This document shows, in pieces, positions 8,801-13,347 of a stretch of 13,347 nucleotides of DNA (position 1 is the stretch's first letter; every line of letters begins with the position of its first letter). The stretch is from an uncultured bacterium (GTDB lineage: Bacteria; Bacteroidota; Bacteroidia; Bacteroidales; JACABE01), in assembly GCA_903911455.1 (NCBI GenBank), contig CAIWDQ010000177.1, positions 1 through 13,347 of the forward strand, given 5' to 3'. The notes beneath the pieces were generated by a model. The model had not been told where the DNA came from. It was given only the letters and a program-made list of their open reading frames with translations, and ran no database searches. A program made the position numbers and the translations under genes.

Positions 8801-11800
8801 ATTTGGTAATGACCATACATAAGATGTTGCATTTGGTATAGGAAGAATAGAATATGTAACATTTGTTTGATTTTGACAAACAGACGTCATGCCATTAATT
8901 GGTCCTGCGGGATCTGGTAATGGACTTACATTAATTTGTAAAGATGAAATTACACCATCACCACAATTATTAAGACCTTTAACTGTTATAATCCCTGAAA
9001 TAGCAGTGTTAGTGAAATCAACATTAATAGTATTTGAAGTACTTGTACCAATAGCTCCATTAGGTAAGGTCCAGATATAACTGTTAGCATTAATAATAGG
9101 AGGAACAGTATAAGTAACATTATATAAACCTTGATATACATTTGTTAAACCTGAAATAGTACCCGCAGCATTCGGTTTTGGATGCACTGTCATGGTAATA
9201 ACATTACTTATTTCTGGATTATTTATGACACATGGCAAACTTGAAGTAATTACACATTTAATTTGGTCATTATTTAAAGGCACATATGTATATGCTGAAC
9301 CTTTATACAAACCAAAAACTTCAGTACTTGAAAGTGGCCGATTGTAGAATTGGATATCATCAATCTTCCCATTGAAATACCTACCTCCACCTCCCCACCT
9401 AGCTACATATAGATTTTGATTACTATAGTTTGGAGAATATCCAGAAGAAATTGTGTTTAATAATACGCCATCCAGATAAGTACTCATGTTTAACGAATCT
9501 TTTATACATACAACATGATGCCATTGATTAAATGTAAGCGTAAAACCAGTTCCACCTACATATGCAATACCAAAACCGTAATCAAGATTATTAGGAGTAG
9601 CTTGAATTACCCAATTTTGATAACCTGTATGATTATTATCGATTATATCAGTATAATCTCCAGAGAAACCAGTCTGATTTGCCCAGAAAGAAATTGAAAA
9701 TTTATTGTAAGTAAACCAATTACCCAAATCAATATAAGCTCCTGAACCATTAAAATAATATGCACTATTTGGATTTCCATATCTATCTGTAGTAAGAGTT
9801 GGATTTCCATAAATGATTCCATTATGGTTATTTCCACTTATATCATTGGCATTACCATTAAAAGGATATGATGCTAACAACCCATTTGAATTCATACCAA
9901 GTGATGAATCAACCAAAATATTATTAACATACCATTTAAATGTTGGATTATTTCCACCAGATTCAGGTATAGCAATAAATGTAACACTACTATCCTGACA
10001 AATACTACTAACAGAACTATTAATATTAACTGCTGTAGTTATTAAAGGATTTATAATTATGGGTAATACAGATTCTACACCATCTCCACAAGCATTATGA
10101 CCTTTAACTGTTATATTCTCATTAGTTACAGAATAAAAATCTAAACTTATTGAGTTTGTATTGCTATAGCCATCAGCTCCTGTCGGTAAAGTCCATATAT
10201 AAGATGTTGTATTTGCTATAGGAGCAACAGAATAAATTATATTGGTTTGTTGATTGCAAATGTTTGTTGGACCTTCAATTGTTGAAGGTGTGGCAGGTAA
10301 CTGATTAACAATTATTGGCAATAAAGATGAATAACCATCTCCACAATAATTATGACCCTTAACAATTATATTCCCTGTTATTGCATTTGTTCCAAAATCA
10401 ACACTAATTGTATTAGTCCCACTGACGCCTGTTGCACCATTAGGTAAAATCCAGATATATGAAGTTGCATTATTAATAGCAGGTACAGTATAAGTAACAT
10501 TGTGTTGACCTTGACAAACAGTTGTTGTCCCTGATATTGCTAATGCAGTATCAGGCAATGGATGTACTGTCATAGTTATAGTATTACTTGTATCTGTATT
10601 GTTCAAAATACAAGTAACACTTGAAGTCATAATGCATTTAACATGATCATTATTCTTAGGAACATATGTAAAATTAGATCCATTATACAGTTTTAAAACT
10701 TCAATAGGAGTGAGAGAACGGTTGTAAATACGGATATCATCTAATTTACCATTAAACCACCCAATATTTCCATCAGTATAAGGAGCATAACCACCACTAT
10801 TTACAAGGACTCCAATTGCCAAATCTCTATTAGTAATATAAGTGTTATTAACGTATGAAGTAGTTGATCCTATCAGTGAACCGTTTAAAAACATTTTACG
10901 ACCTGTATTATCATTAGTGATAACCCAATTGTACCATTGCCCTGGAGATATTGAATAGGAACTTGCAAAAGTATTACCTCCGCAATGCACATCAGTTAAT
11001 AAGGTATTTGCATTTATACCTTCAAACCATGTAGAACCACATGAATTTCCTCCGTATCCAAAAAGTCCTGATAATTGAGATGGTTGAAGTTGGTTAGCAT
11101 TAAACCATAATGAAACAGTTCGATCAGTTGTTGGTAAGTTGTTTGAAGTAGCTTTTATATAAGCTCCACTTCCATTAAAATAATAAGCGCTGTTTGGATT
11201 TCCTAATCTATCAGTTGTTAAAGTCGCACCTATAATAACTCCATTATTACCATTTACTCCAATATCATGAGCATTCCCATTAAATGGATAATAAGAAACC
11301 AATCCAGTATTTAAACTTGTATCATTAGTCATTAATACATCATTTACATACCAATTAAAAGTAGGATTGTTACCTCCATTAACTGGTGTTGCTGTGAATG
11401 TAACAGCACTATCCTGACAAATAGATGAAGTAGTACTTGCAATGCTTACAGATGAAGTTAACATTGGATTTACTGTAATATACAGAGAAGATTCAAAACC
11501 ATCACCACAATCATTATGTCCTTTTATAGTTAAGTACCCTGATGTCGCACTTGTAAAATCAATTGTTATAGTATTAGAACTACTTATACCATTAGCTCCA
11601 TTAGGTAAAGTCCAAATATAAGATGAAGCATTTGAAATTAGTGGTGTAGTATAAATTGTTCCACTTTGTCCTTGACATACAGTTGATGTGCCCTGTATGG
11701 CTCCTGCAGCATTAGGTAAAGGATTTACTATTATTAATAATGTTGAAATTCCACCATCACCACAACTATTATGTCCTTTTACAGTTATTGTCCCATATAA

Positions 11801-13347
11801 CGCAGAAGTATTATAACTAACTGTAATAGTATTTGTAGAACTATAGCCTATTGCTCCATTAGGTAACGTCCAAATATAAGAAGTAGCATTGGCAATAGGA
11901 TTTACAAAATAAGTTACACTATTCAGCCCCTGACATACTTCAGATGGCCCAAAAATTAAACCTGCATCATATGGCAAAGGATTAGCAGTTATGAATAATG
12001 AAGATTCAGCTCCATCACCACAATTATTCTGCCCTTTTACTTTAATTAATCCGGATACAGCATTTGTTTCAAAATTAACTGAAATAGAATTTGTATAACT
12101 TGAGCCTGTTGCTCCGTTTGGTAATGTCCAGAAGTAATTAGTAGTATTTGCAATAATAGGAACAGTATAAGTTACAAAGCTCTGTCCCTGGCAAACAGTT
12201 GACATGCCTGAAATAGTTCCTGCAGCATCGGGTTTTGAAAATACTGTTATAAAAATAGAATTACTAGTATCTACAGTTGGAAGGTTGGATGTTAATATAC
12301 ATATTATATTATCATTGTTTGATGGTGTAAATGTGTAAGTATTACTATTAGTACCAACATTAATTCCATTTAATACCCATTGATATGAAGCATTAGTAAT
12401 TCCATTTATTAAACTTGCAGTATAGGTTACATTGCTATCTTGACAAATACTGTACTTTCCTGAAATTGTAATCGGAGAAATTGCTAATGGATTTACTGTC
12501 ACACCTAATGTTGATTCTAATCCATTGCCATATTGATTATGTCCCTTTACCTTAACCAAGCCAGAATGAGCATAAAGTGGAAAATCAACCATGATAGAGT
12601 TTGAATCACTATAACCGATTACACCATTAGGTAATGTCCAAATATATGAAGTTGCATTTAATATAGGTTGAACTGAATATAAAACGCTATGCGTATATTC
12701 ATTTACTTGAATCGGCCCAGATATTGGTCCTGCAGGCCCCGGAATTTGTTGTACAACTACAGTATCAGACATTGGAGAACTCCACAGATCTCTTTCATCC
12801 AAAAACTGATAATGCATAACATGCGTGCCATTTATTACATTTGTAAGATCAAAATCAGGGATTAAAACTGAATCTGCATGAGGTAATATAGTTTTATAAG
12901 TAAAGGTATTAACCATATCAAACCAATATCTGTATTTTGTAAGCTTGTATTGAGTATAAATTGGACTTACTATTAAATTAGGATTATTCTTTATAAGAAA
13001 CATTTGGCTTACAACCGGACTCCATAAACCTGCTACATCTTTACATCGATAATGGAAAGTATGAATACCTAGCGATAATGAATCCGTATTGCATGAATTA
13101 AGAAACGTAATTGAATCTTGACCATTTATATTTTGAGTTATTCTATGATCGAAATCAGAGTCAAACCAGAACTGATGAGTTACTATCTGTTTTTGATTTA
13201 ATACTTCAGGTGTGATTGCTGGTGTGATAAGGTTTCTTAAGAATAGCTGACTTACAACAGGACTCCAAAGTCCTGAATTATCCTGACAACGATAACGAAA
13301 ATAATGTAACCCAAAAACAAGGGAGTCAGTATTAAAGTTAGTAAGAA
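2870..13347 (-). CDS. giant modular surface protein: PKD-like, LamG, Ig-like, CARDB, SprB-like and dockerin-like modules (5' partial)
   Basis: At least 3491 codons. The frame stays open to the right edge, so the ATG at 13003 is internal. From N- to C-terminus, by window position: about 80-aa WSP modules (13347-12750); PKD-like modules centred on SYIWTLPNGAxG and NxCGDG mixed with Ig-like modules (12745-8658), two of which appear split by LamG domains; three Ig-like modules (8657-7895); a YTNNTGFVNHMVSP module; seven CARDB-like modules ending in (N)ETNN-like motifs, with a transthyretin-like insert (7510-4780); an SprB-like repeat; an Ig-like module and three PKD-like modules (4556-3515); and a C-terminal module with two EF-hand-like loops. 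There is no catalytic motif I can recognise. The folds are those of adhesins and scaffolds, and LamG suggests glycan binding. Export is inferred, because the signal peptide is outside the window and neither a CHU_C nor a canonical type A T9SS tail is present. Confidence 0.95.
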   Translation of the reverse strand, partial: LTNFNTDSLVFGLHYFRYRCQDNSGLWSPVVSQLFLRNLITPAITPEVLNQKQIVTHQFWFDSDFDHRITQNINGQDSITFLNSCNTDSLSLGIHTFHYRCKDVAGLWSPVVSQMFLIKNNPNLIVSPIYTQYKLTKYRYWFDMVNTFTYKTILPHADSVLIPDFDLTNVINGTHVMHYQFLDERDLWSSPMSDTVVVQQIPGPAGPISGPIQVNEYTHSVLYSVQPILNATSYIWTLPNGVIGYSDSNSIMVDFPLYAHSGLVKVKGHNQYGNGLESTLGVTVNPLAISPITISGKYSICQDSNVTYTASLINGITNASYQWVLNGINVGTNSNTYTFTPSNNDNIICILTSNLPTVDTSNSIFITVFSKPDAAGTISGMSTVCQGQSFVTYTVPIIANTTNYFWTLPNGATGSSYTNSISVNFETNAVSGLIKVKGQNNCGDGAESSLFITANPLPYDAGLIFGPSEVCQGLNSVTYFVNPIANATSYIWTLPNGAIGYSSTNTITVSYNTSALYGTITVKGHNSCGDGGISTLLIIVNPLPNAAGAIQGTSTVCQGQSGTIYTTPLISNASSYIWTLPNGANGISSSNTITIDFTSATSGYLTIKGHNDCGDGFESSLYITVNPMLTSSVSIASTTSSICQDSAVTFTATPVNGGNNPTFNWYVNDVLMTNDTSLNTGLVSYYPFNGNAHDIGVNGNNGVIIGATLTTDRLGNPNSAYYFNGSGAYIKATSNNLPTTDRTVSLWFNANQLQPSQLSGLFGYGGNSCGSTWFEGINANTLLTDVHCGGNTFASSYSISPGQWYNWVITNDNTGRKMFLNGSLIGSTTSYVNNTYITNRDLAIGVLVNSGGYAPYTDGNIGWFNGKLDDIRIYNRSLTPIEVLKLYNGSNFTYVPKNNDHVKCIMTSSVTCILNNTDTSNTITMTVHPLPDTALAISGTTTVCQGQHNVTYTVPAINNATSYIWILPNGATGVSGTNTISVDFGTNAITGNIIVKGHNYCGDGYSSLLPIIVNQLPATPSTIEGPTNICNQQTNIIYSVAPIANTTSYIWTLPTGADGYSNTNSISLDFYSVTNENITVKGHNACGDGVESVLPIIINPLITTAVNINSSVSSICQDSSVTFIAIPESGGNNPTFKWYVNNILVDSSLGMNSNGLLASYPFNGNANDISGNNHNGIIYGNPTLTTDRYGNPNSAYYFNGSGAYIDLGNWFTYNKFSISFWANQTGFSGDYTDIIDNNHTGYQNWVIQATPNNLDYGFGIAYVGGTGFTLTFNQWHHVVCIKDSLNMSTYLDGVLLNTISSGYSPNYSNQNLYVARWGGGGRYFNGKIDDIQFYNRPLSSTEVFGLYKGSAYTYVPLNNDQIKCVITSSLPCVINNPEISNVITMTVHPKPNAAGTISGLTNVYQGLYNVTYTVPPIINANSYIWTLPNGAIGTSTSNTINVDFTNTAISGIITVKGLNNCGDGVISSLQINVSPLPDPAGPINGMTSVCQNQTNVTYSILPIPNATSYVWSLPNGAIFVGSSNTNSIIVNFINATSGIISVHGVNSYGDGVGSSLNIFYNTPSVLPTGISGATTICNGNSTTLSVGGGILGTGASWQWYTGSCGGTSIGSGSSITISPSVNTSYYLRAENVCNFTNCVNTTVIVNSLSGNPTSISGPTVYCYDPDNTTTLNVIGGSLGIGASWKWYTDLYSPSIANGLSLIINPSFSTTYYVRAEGLCNTSSYASLTVNVNTPSVAPLAINGTVNTCSGTNSTLSVSGGTLGLGATWHWYVDSCGGTPIGTGHSINTILQPNKTYFVRAEGFCNTTNCASRTFTEQIYHLPTLAYTNNTGFVNHMVSPHDGTPTDIYRFEVRYTNIDGIKPAATYPRLQLDFEGNGVYTDPNDRLFYMLEVDQSDTNVTDGKDYYYISTSLPESPNWHTLITAVDLEGCTTILGPINEPKVLTAADISIFANDISFSNAHPNPGDVITVYATIHNYSGRSADNFVVHLVNQFDTTAIYGNITVPHLGAYSASTVSWNITTPALPAWCPMQVFIDWTNVLIEPNELDNQAIRPFTNGNYTLPGKIMITAHASPAYAPQYSNISVCGNAYYIGTAVHLVDSSCAGATVTFTVVETGQTGSTYTNSLGNYCVGVYAPYPAGIYHVNLHITDYTLNGDTATSFEIYVPPPVLCPDLSVSINIGSQTINPGSCHWNSCINILQGDHLSGTVTVYNSGNAPSGSSILHIDAPYGSPAPPSNISVPGLSAGASFTVIIPNMTYNTLGGTYFSATADYNNNVPECYEYNNSSYVCIAVHQAQPDIVASGYIYSSNNQCQFNDLSFGLDNPGGVATGTFHNRLQIFKGGVLVTTLYSTTPSIPALSCTSTYFSWPSPHPIGSYTFEFVADYLNEVAEVNETNNSVSLATTLYDCKADLSVYGCTNLTVEPVDPLHPGTITISAIIVNGGLISASNFYVNFNVAGTIYPYHFTGTLTSGQSQQISILVPTPAYGNDQLIVTVDPTNVIDESNETNNTATASLCWDFSLSDFCWGGAFWDYTQIKNQPVIFNVGVNNSGIYKASNLKIRFEVSGPGLTGWINLGNANTYCGTTFCGCPFSAYLPNPFAFPHVGTYYVRMTADPNNDYIECNETNNVLIVPVIVTDLPNYRVLSQYIAPSKLNPELNEPISIDLTYENIGMTSTDSLYLFAKVDNTPFDTIRVGGLMSGTFTTVHLTKQWSSNLRGIHIIRSVIDFYNQVVETNKLDNEATRAVVVGKSPNLLFTHFDVSDSLPAYHSTININATVKNVGYDSCSATVKFYYLDNNSNEVFIGQQYVVLDTSQSIPITMPWYVEDIKTTIIGRITNGIPVEYDITDNEATKNIGGTVNLSFTSTPASCHFAQDGKARVIVGGVQPPYFISWSNGQTTDTITEFGGTYSVTVKDSNQIVIATGNVTIAENPFNPVSINISTNSSNVCTATMVTLNASIVNGGSTPIYQWIKNGVNVGTNSNTYSYYPSNNDTIKCLLTSNLYCTSGNPAMSNSIIFTVSQYPIVNGPITGLATVCQGQTSVVYTMAPIANAISYSWTLPGGANGYSNTNIINIDFGNNALSGIISVIGSNVCGFSETTNKSITVNPLPGAAGTITGTANVCQNVNNVSYSVPAIPNATSYVWTLPNGATGNSTTNVISVNFGNNAITGMITVKGSNACGYGVTSSFYVTVTHIPGATGSILGYSNINAQGDYTTTYTVPVISSATSYIWTLPDGSTSTTATNSIVFNCGAILNSGTLTVKGHNNCGDGTSSSLFINVVTNKKLRTHAMLQALYDGDSLMNQTMDYDAINDVLTPKFTNPDAVDTLTLLIRSLKAPNYNVLAEYHNLKLMKDGTINELHLPSCIDAFNYIVVVHRNSIDTWSDSINFSDTLIEYNFYKHSLSNQFANNMFEIYNPDQTLKGNLIWSGDVIKDGIINIFDLADIFDMINDPNAPLGYILEDINGDGVINIFDLAIDFDNLNAGATSVNPFNYKKK
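2873..3510 (-). other. C-terminal module with dockerin-like paired EF-hand loops
   Basis: LRTHAMLQALYDGD, LTLLIRSL, NYIVVVHRNSIDTWSDS and NMFEIYNP lead to WSGDVIKDGIINIFDLADIFD and LEDINGDGVINIFDLAIDFD, then a short tail ending NPFNYKKK. The layout matches a recurrent C-terminal module of Bacteroidota secreted proteins (HRNxIETWS ... SGDVNQDGxxDxxDL ... TDVNGDGxVDxxDL). The second loop has D-x-N-x-D-G...D, a canonical dockerin/EF-hand calcium loop. The first has Ile at position 3, where Asn is usual. It may serve as an anchoring or export domain; this is inferred. Confidence 0.8.
3515..4556 (-). repeat. C-terminal-side Ig-like module plus three PKD-like modules
   Basis: An uninterrupted Ig-like module (VCTATMVTLNA, YQWIKNGVNVGTNSN, YYPSNNDTIKC) covers about 4556-4285. 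Three PKD-like modules follow, with W codons near 4176, 3918 and 3659, exactly or nearly 258 bases apart. The last lacks the VCQGQ cysteine (it has NINAQGD) but keeps NNCGDG. This block repeats the Ig-PKD order of the distal block about 4 kb away, with the CARDB array between them. Confidence 0.82.
4595..4755 (-). other. single SprB-like repeat
   Basis: The segment SCHFAQDGKARVIVGGVQPPY, WSNGQTTDTI and GGTYSVTVKDSN matches the SprB repeat consensus C-x(4)-DGxAxVxVxGGxxPYxxxWSNGxTT...GTYxVTVxD. SprB is the mobile gliding adhesin of Flavobacterium. Isolated repeats occur in many Bacteroidota surface proteins, so one copy does not show that this is SprB. Confidence 0.75.
4780..7510 (-). repeat. 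array of seven CARDB-like modules with one transthyretin-like insert
   Basis: Seven modules of about 105-120 aa start with a (P/A)D(L/I)xV-type strand and end in an acidic-Asn motif: EPNELDN, CYEYNN, EVNETNN, ESNETNN, ECNETNN, ETNKLDNEAT and YDITDNEAT. Approximate spans are 7510-7185, 6838-6478, 6461-6135, 6125-5800, 5800-5445, 5435-5120 and 5102-4780. CARDB domains are Ig-fold adhesion or structural modules. Between the first and second lies a roughly 110-aa segment (7180-6840, TVVETGQTGSTYTNSLGNYC) resembling a carboxypeptidase-regulatory/transthyretin-like fold. Several modules carry close cysteines, such as CGTTFCGC near 5600. Confidence 0.75.
7500..7893 (-). other. YTNNTGFVNHMVSP module of the giant protein
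   Basis: About 130 residues between the Ig-like and CARDB-like arrays. It contains LAYTNNTGFVNHMVSPHDG, YRFEVRYTNIDGIKPAATYP, LDFEGNGVYTDPNDRLFYM and HTLITAVDLEGC. It resembles an uncharacterised extracellular module written TGExGYxxDGVxPxxG...FRVKYTDxDxDxP in other bacterial surface proteins. I cannot name a family or function. Acidic turns (DGKD, DPND) could bind calcium. Confidence 0.45.
7895..8657 (-). repeat. three tandem Ig-like modules
   Basis: Three modules of roughly 83 aa share I(S/N)G, a Cys, TTLSVxGGxLGxGAxWxWY, an SCGGTxIG-type turn, and (T)YYxRAExxCN. The middle copy has lost the CGG turn (WYTDLYSPSIANG) and replaces the C-terminal NC with SY. A relative of this module lies before the sorting domain of the convergent propeller gene. 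These probably act as spacers on the cell surface. Confidence 0.78.
9296..9883 (-). other. LamG/concanavalin-like domain 2, nested in an Ig-like module
   Basis: About 196 residues from GLLASYPFNGNANDISG to LSSTEVFGLYKGS, with LTTDRYGNPNSAYYFNGSGA, SISFWANQ, WHHVVCIKDSL, YLDGVLLNT and YFNGKIDDIQFYNRPL. It is paralogous to the LamG domain about 1.4 kb upstream in the same gene. It interrupts the equivalent point of an Ig-like module (FKWYVNNILVDSSLGMN before, YTYVPLNNDQIKC after). WHHVV and LDGVL are closer to the family consensus than in copy 1. Confidence 0.88.
10676..11305 (-). other. LamG/concanavalin-like domain 1, nested in an Ig-like module
   Basis: About 210 residues from GLVSYYPFNGNAHD to LTPIEVLKLYNGS. 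Laminin_G_3 hallmarks are present: YPFNGNA, LTTDRLGNPNSAYYFNGSGA, TVSLWF, WYNWVITND, FLNGSLIGS, and WFNGKLDDIRIYNRSL. The flanking sequence is one interrupted Ig-like module: FNWYVNDVLMTNDTSLN before it and NFTYVPKNNDHVKC after it. This fold often binds glycans, but no specificity can be read here. Confidence 0.87.
12750..13347 (-). repeat. N-terminal 80-81-aa 'FDxD...GxHxxxYRxxDxxGLWSP' modules
   Basis: Three successive units carry the signature Y-R-C-x-D-x-x-G-L-W-S-P-V-V-S-Q (units 1 and 2), with a diverged third unit HYQFLDERDLWSSPMSD. The conserved W codons at 13265, 13022 and 12782 are 81 and 80 codons apart. Each unit starts with a strand such as HQFWFDSDFD or YRYWFDMV. I recognise this as a common Bacteroidota extracellular module, usually written EYFIDTDPGxGxG...LHTLYVRVKDxxGxWS. 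The array begins beyond the window edge, so the total copy number is unknown. Confidence 0.75.

Larger units (their letters stand above)
8658..12745 (-). repeat. N-terminal-side PKD-like/Ig-like block (8 PKD-like modules)
   Basis: PKD-like modules of about 86 aa are marked by WTLPNG-type codons near 12629, 12120, 11862, 11605, 10443, 10184, 9063 and 8808. Directly adjacent copies are 255-259 bases apart. The consensus is VCQGQ, VTYTVPxIxNATSYIWTLPNGAxG, INVDF, SGxIxVKGxNxCGDG, ITVNPLP. Ig-like modules with SICQDSxVTFTA and PxNND(x)IKC alternate with them. The order is P1, Ig, P2-P4, Ig(LamG), P5-P6, Ig(LamG), P7-P8. Repeated stretches on the plus strand such as GGTAAAGTCCA are the DNA trace of these modules. 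Confidence 0.85.

Noticed and set aside
8889..9080. Short plus-strand open frame
   Set aside because: Antisense to PKD-like modules. Its product resembles that of the 3975-4193 frame only because both are antisense to the same module type.
9515..9998. Three short open frames over the LamG 2 region (plus 9515-9697, minus 9643-9837, plus 9813-9998)
   Set aside because: They lie wholly inside the recognised LamG and Ig-like coding sequence, in other frames, with no family features.
3515..12745. Regularly spaced near-identical DNA (period about 258) suggestive of a CRISPR-like or satellite array
   Set aside because: Unit length is far too long for CRISPR, and the period matches one PKD-like protein module. 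The similarity follows the coding frame.

Overview
The window looks like AT-rich chromosomal DNA from a member of the Bacteroidota, probably an environmental relative of the Cytophagales, Chitinophagales or Flavobacteriales. The evidence is protein architecture. One gene combines an N-terminal DUF7948-like region, SBBP-type beta-propeller blades and a CHU_C / type B type IX secretion (T9SS) sorting domain. The other is a giant mosaic of PKD-like, Ig-like, LamG, CARDB and SprB-like modules ending in a dockerin-like calcium-binding pair. These combinations are typical of surface and secreted proteins in that phylum. No lineage marker (rRNA, ribosomal protein) is present, so the assignment rests on families recognised from memory.

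Layout: only two genes are present. They converge on a 362-base spacer, and both are cut at the 5' end by the window edges. Gene 1 (plus strand, edge to 2507, at least 834 codons) encodes an exported seven-bladed propeller protein. Gene 2 (minus strand, edge to 2870, at least 3491 codons) fills nearly 80% of the window. Each frame stays open to its window edge, so the GTG at 57 and the ATG at 13003 are not the true starts. No promoter, ribosome binding site or signal peptide can be seen for either gene.

The spacer (2508-2869) holds a hairpin behind each stop codon. It also holds several short sequences resembling dispersed intergenic repeats: a triple AATTACG heptamer, a TTCGACAGGCTCA-type element, an ATTGC...GCAAT hairpin, an AT-rich inverted repeat and a CCCCCTAG-type fragment. 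A second heptamer tract, four copies of CAATAGG, lies inside the open frame of gene 1 at the left edge.

Gene 2 reads, from its N-terminal side: about 80-aa 'WSP' modules, a PKD-like/Ig-like region in which two Ig-like modules each appear split by a LamG lectin-like domain, three Ig-like modules, a distinct module of about 130 aa, seven CARDB-like modules with one transthyretin-like insert, one SprB-like repeat, another Ig-like and PKD-like block, and a C-terminal module with two EF-hand-like loops. Both products are probably exported and displayed or released at the cell surface, with adhesion or polysaccharide binding the most likely role for gene 2. No defence system, mobile element, CRISPR array or RNA gene was seen. 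The most unusual points are the nested LamG domains, the apparent cysteine swap between two neighbouring PKD-like modules, and the heptamer tract inside a coding frame.
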